Positions 1 to 11,064 are shown, counted from the stretch's first letter. The stretch: 64,000 bases of DNA from Paraspadella gotoi (GCA_051294375.1 CM119270.1:17420893-17484892), one strand, 5' to 3'. Notes: generated by a model from the letters alone, not told the origin. Translations and numbers: made by a program.

Positions 1-900
1 TTGATTTGTTATATTTCGTTATTTTTCAACGCCCTACTGACCAAAACCCTTGAGAAATCGGGTCTAGTAGATTGGACAAAGCTACTGACGGAAATTGTTG
101 GGTAGACCGCTTGTAAAGTGCCTCAGAGTCATCCGATAGACAGAGATGATGAAGCACCAACCCCCGCAATTGGCGTGATGGAAAGGGGATGCCCAAAGGA
201 TTCTCTCACTTGAAGTGAACTGGCCAATGCACCAGTGATGAGCGGTAATTTTTGTAGGATGCGGCGTAGGATCGGCTTGAAGTTTGTCAGTGGTTCATAG
301 ACAGTTCTGATCTAATGATTCATAACCTGCAGCATATCTTAACTGATCAATATAAAATGTTAACACATAAATATTTTTAGTATTTTCTACTCAACTTAAT
401 TTTAAAATCAATGAAATAACCACTGGTTTGCAAATGACAGTGTATTTCTACCGGCGCTTGTAAAATTGTCACCATGTATTCGAGCAGACATGAGCATCAC
501 CTTATATTTAGCACTAATCAAGCGATCAAGAGCGGGATTATTATAAGATGACTTAAAACAACTTAATGGACTGGAAACGACTTATAACTCTTAAAAAACC
601 CCGACACTGACTATTATAATAATATCACGTGATCTGTATAAAAGGAAAGGGGTTGATATAAATTAATACGTAATGATAATCAATTAAAATTAATTAGAGT
701 ATAAACCAATGCTTTATTAAACAAGCCACAAATGGGAGACGTTGACAATTACATTGATTCTTCAAGAATTTGAGTCCAACAAAGGAAAAACAATTTTGCT
801 GATAGTTTTCATTCCAACTTTGCATCAAGATTTTTATCGCTCGAAGCAAAGATGAGACACGAGAAGAAAAAAATTGCGAAGCGGGTCAAAGGGGAAAAGA
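1..900. other. No gene recognised; AT-rich flank
   Basis: No convincing exon, RNA gene or named repeat is visible in this AT-rich stretch. The last part, from about 840, becomes purine-rich and leads into the inverted copy that starts near 905. Confidence 0.5.
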
Positions 901-904
901 GAGA

Positions 905-1120
905 TAGAGAGAGGGAAACGGACGGACGGCTTGAGAATAAGAGAGGCAGTTTGGAGGAAGTAAGGGGGCTGATGAATGATAATGATGATGAGAATGATGA
1001 TCACTATGCTGAATGATGATAATAATTTATAATTTGATTGAAATGAATTCTTTGCACGTTTTTTTTTTTCTCACTCAGCAAGGGGCTAATAACATTATTT
1101 CTCATAGAATTTAATTGCGT

Positions 1121-1159
<39 letters not shown>

Positions 1160-1357
1160 TCTTCTCTCTCTCTCTTACTTCTCTCTCATCTATATATTTA
1201 TACTCCTCCTCATCTGCACATAGGATAGCTCGTCTTTTCCCCTCGAAGCTCAAAAGAAGCGTCTTCCCCATCGAATCATAAAAAATTTAATCAATATAAA
1301 AAGTGAGAGAGAGAAAAAGAAAGAAAGAAGAGAGAGAGAGAGAAGAGAGAAGAGAGA

Positions 1358-1388
<31 letters not shown>

Positions 1389-1481
1389 GAGAGAGAGAGA
1401 GAAAGAGATGAAGTAAGAAATTGAGCTGAAGTTTAATCGAGTATTGGTTAATGCAATGACACGATTGCTTTTGTTGACCTC

Positions 1482-1528
<47 letters not shown>

Positions 1529-1700
1529 NNNNNNNNNNNNNNNNNNNNNNNNNAAAAAAAAAACGTGCAAGATCATCATCATTATCATAATTATTATCAT
1601 CATCAGCATAGTGATCATCATCATCCTCATCATCATTATCATCATCAGCCTCCTTACTTACCTCCAACTGCCTCATCTTATTCTCAAGCCGTCCGTCCGT
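905..1700. repeat. Inverted duplication centred on a 25-N gap
   Basis: The segment 915-1060 reads, on the plus strand, as an indel-rich reverse complement of about 1553-1700. It includes the same exon end (GACGGCTTGAGAATAAG), donor region and GAT-rich intron start. (CT)n and (GA)n tracts at 1125-1157, 1309-1408 and 1483-1528 lie between. The 25-N gap at 1529-1553 sits at the fold. This could be a real inverted duplication, but a fold-back or duplicated contig end is more likely because the copies differ mainly by one-base indels. Confidence 0.6.
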
Positions 1701-1783
1701 CCTGTTCAGCCTCCCGAGCAGCTCCTTGTACATCGGGAGTCTCCAGTAGTTTGATCTTTCGTCGTTGAGTTCGCTCATCGTTG
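1662..1783 (-). CDS. Coiled-coil protein gene A, exon d (internal)
   Basis: This minus-strand exon of 122 nt is bounded by a TTTTCAACAG acceptor and a GAG|GTAAGT donor. It encodes TMSELNDERSNYWRLPMYKE and continues with a charged helical stretch ending LENKMRQLE. Its 2-nt entry phase matches the phase-1 end of exon c at 2456-2596, so the two belong together. An ATG near the start could be an internal Met or a true start. I do not recognise the family. The charged, Leu-spaced sequence suggests a structural coiled coil, as in many cytoskeletal or centrosomal proteins, but that is only analogy. The sequence beyond the donor is microsatellite and gap, so the next exon is not visible. Confidence 0.55.
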
Positions 1784-2455
1784 CTGTTGAAAATGGGGGT
1801 TGGTGTAGCTGTTGCGACTTTAAAATTCTATGTCGTCCACTCTCAAATGTGGAGGGATTGAGGGGGCGGCGGTTGATCGCTCCTACATTTGATCAACCTA
1901 CACATTTGTACAACTAATATAAAAGTTATCCATTCATTCCGTAAATAAGTAGTATTACATTACAATTTATAGAAAAATTAATGATAAATAGGTTTAGATA
2001 AAAAAAAAATCATAAACTTCATCATCATTCAATATATTTGATAGTTTTTGTTAATTTGTATAAACAAATCATTAAAACTTCAAAAAATTTTAACCTTCAT
2101 TTTGCTCTTCAAGCTATATCAGAATCCAATAAAAAAAATTTAAATTTACCTCAAAAAATGTTTAACCTTATATAATATTTTATATAATTAAGATAAATCT
2201 TAATTTTTTTAATTTTCATTATCTTTAATCAATATATTAACAATATTTATACCGGACTTCTGTTAGTTTGTAACCTGTAACCTTATTACACAACTAATAA
2301 CACCAATTTAAATACATATCTGTTCAATTTATTCAATATGTTTGTCTCCATATTCGTCCCCATATTAGTCATCGAAGAAAATATACACGTTTACAATGTA
2401 ATTCTTTAAAACGCGTCTCCATGGACCAAGTTCTCCCCTTACCCTCTCAACTCAC

Positions 2456-2596
2456 CCTGCATCCTCTGCGCGGATTCCTTCGTCCGCTTCGCCTCCTCCT
2501 CCAACGCCCCCACCGACGCCTCCATCGAATCCAACGTCGACGAAGATCGATGAGAAACCAACTTCAACTCGTTCGTCAACTTCTTGAGCTCCACCT
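2456..2596 (-). CDS. Coiled-coil protein gene A, exon c
   Basis: The exon has 141 nt on the minus strand. A long pyrimidine-rich tract precedes a CCCAAG acceptor, and the donor is CAGG|GTGAGT. The translation begins EVELKKLTNELKLVSHRSSS and continues to EEEAKRTKESAQRMQ, with Leu/Val/Met spacing typical of a heptad coiled coil. It ends in phase 1, which fits exon d downstream. It needs a phase-1 partner upstream, whereas exon b ends in phase 2, so an exon between them is missing or there is a one-base assembly error. No catalytic motif is present and the family is not recognised. Confidence 0.5.
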
Positions 2597-2769
2597 CTTG
2601 GGAGGCGAGGAGGCGGTGGGTTTTTCTGAGAGAGTTGAGGGGAGGGGGTTGGTGGAGAGTGGGGGGAAGAGTGGAGGAGAGGGGGAGGGGTGGGGGAGGG
2701 AGCAAGGGGTAAGGGAGGAAAATATGGGAGGAACGGGAAGAGATGAAGGAGGAAAGAGAGAAAGTGGAG

Positions 2770-2783
2770 GGAGGAAGGTAAAA

Positions 2784-2823
<40 letters not shown>

Positions 2824-2960
2824 GAAAGAAAGAAAGAAATGAAAGAAAGAAAGAAAGAAAGAAAAAGAAAAAAAAAAAGAAAGAAAGAAATAAGGGAAAG
2901 AAATAAAAAAAGAAAGAAATAAGGGAAAGAAAGAAAGAAAAAAAGAAAGAAAGAATAAAA
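2770..2960. repeat. GA / GAAA microsatellite
   Basis: (GA)n at about 2790-2816 is followed by a long imperfect GAAA-rich tract. On the minus strand it forms the extended pyrimidine tract upstream of exon c. Long open frames on either strand here are products of the repeat. Confidence 0.85.
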
Positions 2961-2974
2961 ACAAAAGTGACCCA

Positions 2975-3190
2975 TAAATCCCGGCGGACGCTCAGTGAGG
3001 CGTCAGCTCAGTGAGGAGTCAGCTCAGTGAGGCGTTAGCTCAGGTGGTAGGATTAACAGCTTCACCGGAGCGCGTTAAAGTCGCCTGACTAAGAAGTCGC
3101 CACCGAAACTTTCGTCCAAATCAGTCGGACATTTAACGAGGCGATTAGCTTGAAGGCGACTAGTTAAACTGCTGGACTTCGGTGTAGGAA
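2975..3190 (+). repeat. Possible tRNA-derived repeat with tandem GTCAGCTCAGTGAGG units
   Basis: Short tandem units (CAGCTCAGTGAGG) lead into TTAGCTCAGGTGGTAGG at about 3037, which resembles a tRNA D-arm or pol III A box. I see no good B box or tRNA fold, so this is at most a tRNA-related SINE fragment. Confidence 0.3.
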
Positions 3191-3304
3191 ATGAACATGT
3201 TAAGAATAAATTCGATAAAATAACTTTTAATCCGATGTTTTAACATTGATTTCCGATATCCATTTCTCGACATTCAGTGGTTAATATCGCGAGCACTCTT
3301 TTTG

Positions 3305-3336
3305 AGTGCTCCCTCTCTCTCTCTCTCTCTCTCCTC

Positions 3337-3369
<33 letters not shown>

Positions 3370-3378
3370 TTCTCTCTG

Positions 3379-3418
<40 letters not shown>

Positions 3419-3420
3419 CA
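3305..3420. repeat. (CT)n microsatellite
   Basis: CT repeats with short interruptions. A GAAAG-rich tract follows at 3480-3560. Confidence 0.9.
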
Positions 3421-3837
3421 TAGAACAGACAGATTGTCCGGGGTATTGACAGAGGAAGTATTTCTTGTCCCAATTTGGAGAAGAAAGAAAGAAATAAAAA
3501 AAGAAAGAAAGAAGGAAAGAAAGAAAGAAAATAAAAAAAAAGATAAGTAACAAACAAAAAAAAGAAATGTGATGAAGGAGTCAATTACATCCGGGATGTT
3601 GATGACAGAATCGTTTAGATTCCGGATGTCAATGGCAAAAACGCACGTAAAAAGCAAAAAAAACTGAAAGCAGCAAACGAGGAAACAAATAAAGTTCCTG
3701 TCGGTGTTTTGTTGTTGTTGTTATTGTACATGTCGCATTTGAATGGTTGTCGTTGTAGTTCGTAAAAAATTTTTCAATTCCTGATTGAAGTAAAGATTAA
3801 TATCCTTAGCAACATCTTATCATGTTATCATATTTGA

Positions 3838-4692
3838 AACAAGTTTGAGCAAACAATGTCGGATCTGCCTACAATAATTTAGCGGTAATAAGCTAATATG
3901 ATGATAAATCACGGTAATATTTTCTGACTTTCAATTTGTGATCTTTACAGACATTTTAATAAATATATGAAAAAATATATAAATCAATTGATCTATCAAT
4001 CATTACAAGTAGCTGCAACTTATAAAATTTTGTAAACTTGCATAATTTGGTAATTTTGCATAATTTGGTAAACTGGCATAAATTGGTCAACTGACATAAT
4101 AACAAATCAATCAATAAATAAATCATTCAATCAATCAGAGAGAGATAGGGAGAGGGAAACTTTTAAAAATTTAAAATCAAAATGTATCATTTGGTTTTCT
4201 AATTTCAACTTTTTTCCACTCTTACGATTCCATCAAAAATTTATATCCAGCTTAACCACATACTTTTCTACCCACACACAAAATTTCATTTCAATTTATC
4301 TATCTAATTTTTAATTAATATAATAATTATGAGTAAAAATACTTCAAGTAAATATTACCTTTTTTCCATTTAAACTCTTTTCCACTTGCACGATTCCATC
4401 GAAACTCTATTATCCAGCTCCATCACACACTTTCCTACCCACACACAAAATTTCATTCCAATCCATCCATCCAATCACGAGTAATTGGAGTTTAATGAAA
4501 AGGTGAGACGGACCTTCAAACAGACATGGACAGACAGACAGACAGACGGATGGACATCATTTTTTTGCACAATTTATCATAATTTGATGTTCTGGCTTGA
4601 TTTTAGTGAGTGCCCGACAAGATTTAGAGGGGAACAACGGACCGAAAAAGTGGATTATAGAGTCGGAATATGCTGATAAGCAGATCCGACTA
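3838..4692 (+). mobile_element. Helentron/HINE-like non-autonomous element, copy 1
   Basis: The element begins CAAGTTTGAGCAAACAATG then TCGGATCTGCCTAC, and ends in a hairpin-forming ATCTGCTGATAAGCAGAT followed by CCGAC. The inner part has CATAATTTGGTAAACTGG-like short repeats near 4035-4100, then a conserved segment with CTCTTTTCCACTTGCACGATT. Other copies start and end the same way (8508-9925 minus, 24940-27625 plus). Subterminal hairpins and an expandable internal minisatellite without coding capacity match what is described for HINE/DINE-1-type elements. The class assignment is inference. Confidence 0.5.
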
Positions 4693-4840
4693 AAATGGTT
4701 GTCGTTGTTTACTAAATACACACAAAATGAATTCATTTTTAGAATTTCTTTTTAAACCTAAAAAATTGTAGATGATGATGATGATGATGATGACGATAAT
4801 AATGATAATTATGATGATGAATCGAAACCCTATCGCCCAC

Positions 4841-5060
4841 CTTCTCGCGTCCTCTGCCTTCTCCCTCTCTCGACCCACGACTCGTTCCAACTTCTCCTTC
4901 TCCGCCCTCAGCGACTGCAGCGTCCTGTCCACCGACTCCAGGATGTGCAGCCGCTGCGACGCCGCCCTCAGCTCCTGGTTCCGCTTGGCGAGTGTCTGGC
5001 TTTGTTCGCGGAGTTGAGAGGCTTGTTGCGCCGCCGAAGATTTGAGGGAACGGACGTCGT
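4841..5060 (-). CDS. Coiled-coil protein gene A, exon b
   Basis: A 220-nt minus-strand exon follows a CATCCACCCCAAG acceptor and ends AGAAG|GTGGGC. Its 2-nt entry phase fits the phase-1 end of exon a, giving a continuous frame through DDVRSLKSSAAQQASQLREQ and then repeated Leu/Glu/Arg-rich heptads ending EREKAEDARR. Base composition is much more GC-rich than the flanking introns, as in exons a, c and d. The downstream intron begins with a GAT/ATC repeat. No enzymatic motif is seen; this looks like part of a long structural coiled coil. Confidence 0.6.
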
Positions 5061-5719
5061 CTTGGGGTGGATGAGGGGGGCGGAGAAAGCTAATCGATTG
5101 ATTGATTGGTTTAAAAAAGAAATGGGTACTATTTCATTTAATAAATGAGACAAAACAAATTTTATTCATTCACTGATTAATTGAATAAATCAGTTAATTG
5201 ACCCCTGAGCCTATAGGGGCAAAAAAAAAAATTATTTTTAAAATTTTTTAAATTATTTTGGTTTTGAACTGTTGCACAGACGTTTACTCCTCAACTATAA
5301 CCTATTTATTACCACAAAAAATATTGGTTTACTTTAATTAATTAAGTTTCAGCTTCATGAACATCAGCGGTTCAAGTCAGATTTGGAATAATTAAATAAT
5401 GGGGAGAAAAATATCTTCAATCACCGATTAATTAGCAAAAAAATTATAAATTTTTGTTTTAAAAATTTTTTTAAATGTTTAAGACATCGATGAATCCGAT
5501 TCTACTAAAAAATTATAAAAAATTTTAAAAAGGTTTTAGCCTTTTTTGGCCCCCCAGGGGTTTAGCCGCAGGTCCCTGTATCTCTGGTCAGGTGTTGAAT
5601 ATCAAAATTTGCTTCGATAGTTCCATTTATATGGTCATTAGGACTCAAATGTAAAATTTCATGAAATTCGATCGGGTAGTTTGGTGCGAACAGATTCTGG
5701 TCACAAAAAATGGGTACTA

Positions 5720-5965
5720 TGGCAACAGCCGGGTTGCCTGTGATGCCCATTGGGATGGGGCATCTCACTGTTGGCTTTGGGGGCTTCCGACCGTCAGTGA
5801 CGCCTCCAGTCACTGGCGCGGTTACCCTCAGACTGTCTCGCTTTGCCAACGCAGAGGGAAGTCGTTAGGACTGTGGATGGAACACTCTGCCTGGGATGGT
5901 GTGTTCCCCCTCCGGCTGAAGGACTGTGGACGAGAGGCGGTGTGAATATACCGCCACAGTACCTC
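5720..5965 (+). repeat. Interspersed repeat R5, plus-strand copy
   Basis: About 245 bp of GC-rich sequence (GTGATGCCCATTGGGATGGG ... GGAACACTCTGCC ... GGCGGTGTGAATATACC). It recurs in reverse orientation at 33132-33381 with small differences. No long ORF conserved between the copies is evident. Probably a SINE or fragment of a larger element. Confidence 0.6.
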
Positions 5966-6356
5966 ATTTTGCCTTCTGTAGGTTAAAGCTACGAAAAATT
6001 ATTAAAACGTCTTAATAGTTTCTATTACAAAGAGTAAAAAAGTAGAGAATTTGGACCTTTTTTTCCGTTTTTGACGCTGAAGACATTATAATATTTAATA
6101 ACATATTTTATATTTTAGATCTAACTTTTTATGAAGAATCAGAATCTTTAATAAAAATTTCTAAAAAATTACTTTGAAAATTTATTATTTTATAAGGATA
6201 TTACCCGAATTATATTGTAATTAATGATACTGTTCCCCAAACAATATAAGCATAATATTTTTTGACCTCCTTAATCATACTATCTCACGTCTAAATATCC
6301 TTGTTTGTTCACTCAAATAAAATTTATGTTCCCCAGTGCTCCACTCAAATCCTCAC

Positions 6357-6651
6357 CCTTCATCTCCTCCAACTCCTTCGTCAGCCTCTCGTTCATCTTC
6401 TTGACTTTGTGGACGTCCTCCTTGCAGATTTCGCCAGCGTGTCCTTCCGCGTTCTTTAACGACTTTATCTCCCGCTGCTGCAGCCGCAGCGTCCTCCGCT
6501 GCTCCGAGTTCTGCTGCTGCATCTTGGAGACAGAGGCTTCCAACTGCCGCAGGTCGAATTTGGAGGCTTCGATGAGCCGCTGCAGATTCTCATTGTCGTT
6601 CTTGATGGAGGATTCGGAAGTCTTTGAGAAGTGCTGATCGCGTTTGATCAC
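6357..6651 (-). CDS. Coiled-coil protein gene A, exon a
   Basis: This 295-nt minus-strand exon starts after a GCGTGTCAG acceptor and ends ATGAAGG|GTGAGG in phase 1, matching exon b. It encodes VIKRDQHFSKTSESSIKNDN and then long heptads through LRLQQREIKSLKNAEG to NERLTKELEEMKG. With exons b-d it gives over 250 residues of almost uninterrupted predicted coiled coil, with no transmembrane segment or catalytic motif. I do not recognise an orthologue. Upstream exons must lie above 6651; the region there is (GA)n/(CT)n and repeat R1, with no exon I can support. Confidence 0.6.
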
Positions 6652-6722
6652 CTGACACGCGATTAGATGAGAGAGGACGAGCGATCGAGAGAGAATTGAT
6701 CCTTGGCTTGTAATACAGATGA

Positions 6723-6726
6723 CGCA

Positions 6727-6771
<45 letters not shown>

Positions 6772-6890
6772 GGGATTTGTTAGAGCACAATGGGGGAAAA
6801 AAGAGCAGTGTGATCCGGTTTTTATGATTTTTCCCTCCCTCTCTCTCTCTTCTCTCTCTCTCTCTCTTCTCTCTCTATCTTCTCTCCACT
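6723..6890. repeat. (GA)n and (CT)n microsatellites
   Basis: (GA)n at about 6726-6768 and (CT)n at 6836-6890 enclose about 65 bp. The two tracts are complementary and could pair as a hairpin. Confidence 0.8.
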
Positions 6891-7039
6891 CTCGATCCTA
6901 AGTGTATGGTATTTTTTTTTATTTAAGTTTTGCATTTAATTTAACATTCATTAATATTTGCTGAGTTGGCTTTTTTTGTCAGTCCGAATCCTTTCTACAC
7001 TCATTAACCTTAACATGTTAAATGAATGTATTATGACCT

Positions 7040-7320
7040 GGCGACTGCTTCACCGCGTCTCTCTCTCTAAACCCTCCTCCTCTTCTCTTTCCTTTCGGAG
7101 CCGGTCTATTCCACACGGTCCACTTTGCCCTAGCTTGGCACATTGACCTAAATTGAACCGGACACTCAATAATAGGCCGAGCGGACGTAAGGTCAAGATT
7201 TAGTCCCGCGGCGAATAAAAAGTGGGATCAGTGATGAGAGCTTACTCTCATCTTCCTTTGCTACTCTCTTCACATCACGTCTACAATTCTTCACTTCTCC
7301 TACTTTATTATCGGTCACCG
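7040..7320 (+). repeat. Interspersed repeat R1, copy 1
   Basis: About 280 bp containing CACTTTGCCCTAGCTTGGCA and ACCGGACACTCAATAATAGG. Related copies lie at about 28160-28430 and 30880-31130. No ORF is conserved. Probably a SINE or MITE-type repeat. Confidence 0.6.
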
Positions 7321-8500
7321 ACCAAATTTCAACAATTTAATGGAACCATATTAACTATCCATAATTTGTGTTCATTAATTAATTGTGTAAAATATTTTTT
7401 TCATAAAATGTTCCGAACCATGCGAGAATTCTCGCTAATTAATATATAATTTATATGGCCTAATCATATGTCAAAAACTCTTTTTGGAATAGTTTAAGTT
7501 TACTTTTCACATTGTACTCTCTAGATAAGGCTTTAAAAAACATTAACAAAAAATATCAATTACAACTTTTTAACAATTTTGATTGTTTATTACGAAAAAT
7601 TAGTAAAACAGCTCTAAAAATCATCGGGATGATGAGTATGATGATGATTGTTAATGTCTTTTCTCAATTTCAAACTCACCACTTTATACATCAACAATAC
7701 TTGAAAAAATAATTATACCTTGTGCTAGACTAATCTTTTTATATAACTATCCTTGAATCTCGCTTTTAAAACAATATAAAAAATTCAAAAATTTTTTTGA
7801 CATTTCCTATTCTATAAATAAATATTACAACAATATAACATTACTACATGCTTCTTGCCATCTTTAGGACAAGATTTTGCCTCCATTGAACTGTTTTCTC
7901 CAGAAATGTATGAAGTTTCGATTGGAAAGTTCCCAAATCAAGAACTTCTTGACCCACCCCGATTGTACGAAGTTCTGGCTTACTACTTTCTTATTATTTA
8001 TTTTCGTTGTCTTCTATCAAGTGCATCTAATTTGACATCATGATTCGTGGTAGAAGTTTATATATATATACAGTGGTTTATTATGAATGCTAAATTAAGA
8101 ATGTGCAAACCTGAAAACCGAGCTGACNNNNNNNNNNNNNNNNNNNNNNNNNNNNNNNNNNNNNNNNNNNNNNNNNNNNNNNNNNNNNNNNNNNNNNNNN
8201 NNNNNNNNNNNNNNNNNNNNNNNNNNNNNNNNNNNNNNNNNNNNNNNNNNNNNNNNNNNNNNNNNNNNNNNNNNNNNNNNNNNNNNNNNNNNNNNNNNNN
8301 ACAAAACTACAATTAAATATCTAAATATCAATTAGAAAACTAAATTTTATTAAACGCTATTGAAAATATTGCTAAAATAGTAAAATAAGATTTTTATTAA
8401 CACCCTATGGATCGCAGCAAAGGTGCGCCAGTTGAGGAAAAAAAAAAATCATCTATCCTTTGCCGAATGTTAAAATTTAATTAACTTGCCCATCTACTTT
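7320..8500. other. No gene recognised; AT-rich, contains a 173-N gap
   Basis: AT-rich DNA with a sized gap at 8128-8300. The short open frames show neither compositional nor splice-site support. Confidence 0.5.
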
Positions 8501-8507
8501 CATTTTT

Positions 8508-9925
8508 AGTCGGATCTACTCATCAGCAGATTCCAATTCTATAATCCACTTTGTCGGTCTGTCGGTCGGCCCTTCCATCTTGTTGGGAATTAACTTAAAT
8601 TATGTCAGAACATCAAATTATGATAAATTTTGCAAATCTGTCCGTCCATCTGTTGTCCCTTAGCAAAAAACTCTAATTACTAGTGATTGGATAAATGTAT
8701 TATAATTAAATTTAGTGTGTGGTTAGGAAAGTGTTTGCTTGAGCGGGAAATAAAATTTCAATGGAATCGTGCAAGTAAAAATGAGTTTAAATGGAAAAAA
8801 CATAAGTCACATTTACTTAAATTTTTTTACTAATTATAATCCTAATCAGCGCAAATAATAAGTGTGGGAAATGTCACAGATTTGGTATTGAGAGAAATAA
8901 ATTTTTAACAACTTATTTGCGCTGATGAAGGCTAACATATTAGCCAAACATGTACAATTTTGTCCTTGAAAAAAAAAATTCAAACGCAACAAAATTAAAA
9001 GCTCAAAATAATAATTTTAACCCTATAATTAGTCTAATTAATCATATTTGGATGGATAGATTGAAATGAAATTTTGTGTGTGGGTACGAAAGTGTGTTAT
9101 AAAGCTGGATATAAAGTTGGGATGGAATCGAGCTAGTGGAAATGATTTTAAAATATAAGTCACATTTACTTGAATCTTTTTACTAATTTAAACCCATAAT
9201 TACTCAAATTAATCATAAATGTATGGATATATTGAGATTAAATTTTGTGTGTGGGTAGTAAAGTATGTGTGTGTGTGTTCTGATGGAATCAAGGAGTTGA
9301 AATGAGTTTGCATGGAAACAACCAAAGTCAAGTTGACTTTAATTTTTATTATTTATGCTTACTCATGAATGTTTTAATTCATTAGTTAATTAAATAATNN
9401 NNNNNNNNNNNNNNNNNNNNNNNCAATTAAAGTGAAAAAGTTATTCAATTTTAAAAAATGAATGAATTTGAAAAAAAATGATGCAATTTAAATAAATGAT
9501 GCAAAATAAAAAGATTATTTAAGTTGAAAAAATGATTCAAGCTGAAAAATGATTCAAGTTGAAAAAATAATGCAAATAAAAAATGATGCAAGTTTAAAAA
9601 ATGATGTGAATTGAAAAAATTATGCAAATTAAAAAAATTATGCAAGTTAAAAAAATGATGTGAGTTTAAAAAATTATGCAAGTTCAAAATAAATTAATAG
9701 TAAAAAAAATTATTTGTACTTTTTTAGTATTTATTTCTACCATAGTAACAGTTCAGTTTAATCTATTGCAAGCGATTTACATGTATTGGCGGAGCCACTG
9801 GTTTGGTAAGGTACGATCTGTTATGATCAGTTACGATCACAAATTGAAAGATTTTTATCATCTGATAAGCTGATTACCGCTTAAATATCATAGGCAGATC
9901 CGACATTGTTTGTTCAAACTTGTTT
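8508..9925 (-). mobile_element. Helentron/HINE-like element, copy 2
   Basis: Reverse-orientation copy of the family at 3838-4692. It begins (plus coordinates) GTCGGATCTACTCATCAGCA and ends GCAGATCCGACATTGTTTG. It holds two related internal blocks with CACACAAAATTTCAT-type sequence, an internal minisatellite of ATGCAAGTT/AAAAAATGAT units at 9430-9680, a 25-N gap at 9399-9423 and a nested hammerhead-like motif near 8922. Confidence 0.5.
8911..8956 (+). ncRNA. Degenerate hammerhead ribozyme motif
   Basis: CTGATGA at 8922-8928 is followed by a perfect six-base stem GGCTAA...TTAGCC and then AAACATGTA. The hammerhead core requires GAAA after stem II; here the G is absent, so the motif is probably inactive. 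The order and the ACATGT palindrome match the intact motif at 34503-34560. The sequence ACTTATTTGCGCTGAT at 8911-8926 also has a near-perfect inverted copy about 45-65 bp upstream. Confidence 0.45.
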
Positions 9926-10194
9926 AACTTGCCTCCTTCATTTTTTTAGACAGGTTTTTTTTAAGCGCAGCAGAAGAAGGAATAGAAGCAAAATCGAGAG
10001 GTTAAAGTAACCTTCATTTCACAACAAGATTTTTATTAGAGGCTGGCAACTGGACATTCCTTATTTTTAAAAAAATCATCGGCTAAACTTTAAGGTACTC
10101 ATTTTTACATTCGTTTTATATGTTAACGAAAAATCAATATAACAATCTTCATCTTTAAATTTTTTCAACGATCCTCTGGCTCACAGGTATACTC

Positions 10195-10345
10195 TACTGG
10201 CAATCCTCCAGTGGTCATTGGTGCAGAGGCCAGGGATTGTAGCCCGGTGGGCGCCTAGCAGTTAAGAGGGATGGGGCGCTCAACCCGCCTGTAATGTGGC
10301 GTTACAACCTGATTCAAAGCCCAAGGACTGCTTAATGCTTATATA
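10195..10345 (+). repeat. SINE-like repeat B, plus copy
   Basis: GC-rich segment with a tRNA-like head (GTGGTCATTGGTGCAGAGGC ... ATTGTAGCCCGG) and a body containing AAGAGGGATGGGGCGCTCAA. Related copies lie at 12880-12985 and 34845-34995 in the opposite orientation. It ends about 70 bp before the start codon at 10412. Confidence 0.5.
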
Positions 10346-10411
10346 CAGTTCTTTCACTGAATCACTAACAATTATTCTGTCTCTACAGTTTGTTTATTCA
10401 TCAATCCCGCC

Positions 10412-10579
10412 ATGCCGTCTTCCGAAGACCCATACCAGACAGTGAGCGAAAAAGAAAGCAAAAGCTCCAACGCCTCTGCTGTGGGTAAGGTGCTCTTTGT
10501 TCTCATCTGCGTCGTCGGCGTCATCGTCGTAGTTCTATTACTCATCTTCCTCTCAGTCAGGGTCGATGAACTCGACAAG
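10412..10579 (+). CDS. Type II membrane protein with 18-residue-repeat stalk: exon 1 (cytoplasmic tail and membrane anchor)
   Basis: The ATG opens a 56-codon exon ending AAG|GTAAGT in phase 0. Residues 1-26 are polar and begin MPSSEDPYQTVSEKESKSSN. Residues 27-49 form one strongly hydrophobic helix (VLFVLICVVGVIVVVLLLIF), followed by SVRVDELDK. There is no cleavable signal peptide, and the polar N-terminus before a single anchor implies a type II protein with an extracellular C-terminus. The phase-0 donor joins the acceptor of exon 2 (and of its two retroelement copies) to give DELDK-RLGKLHG without a break. The Tyr in the tail is a possible sorting or phosphorylation site; that is only a suggestion. 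Confidence 0.65.
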
Positions 10580-10849
10580 GTAAGTGGAGCGGTAATTTTT
10601 TGTGTTAAGATGTCTGGGTTAAATTATATTTATAATTACAAACTTAATTATCACAACAATATAAAAGTGTTCCTTGAGAGAAAAAAGGACACTACAATCT
10701 CATGCACAATTACACATACAAACTCAGAGCTTTTCAAACGATGTTGACATTAGTTCCCCTTGAACATTACATTCAAGACAGAAGGAAAGTGCACAAGTTG
10801 ATTAAATTTATATGAAAAGCATTACTAATCATCATAAAATATATATATA

Positions 10850-11045
10850 ATGAAATTGGTACAACCAATATAAAAATTATCATTCATTTAATAAATAGGC
10901 TATCTTGCCCCTGACTTTGGACAGGCCTTTGGTGGTTTAAGGCCTCCATCACCTTAGAAGATAATGACATAGCAACCTGCAAGCTTTCAATCAAGACTCT
11001 CTCACAGTCTCGTTTATTCACTCCCAGAAAGTACCTGCTTCATTA
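10850..11045 (+). repeat. Interspersed repeat R6, copy 1 (in intron 1)
   Basis: Begins GAAATTGGTACAACCAATAT, contains CTTGCCCCTGACTTTGGACA and ends near AGTACCTG, about 20 bp before the exon 2 acceptor. Further copies are at 35757-35975, 36013-36200, 36277-36375 (partial) and 63700-63945. The high similarity among copies suggests recent activity. No coding capacity. Confidence 0.7.
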
Positions 11046-11064
11046 ATGATACTTTCTATTTCAG

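Noticed and set aside
3030-3110. A tRNA gene (TTAGCTCAGGTGGTAGG)
   Set aside because: Only the D-arm-like box is present; no anticodon stem, TPC arm or B box could be placed.
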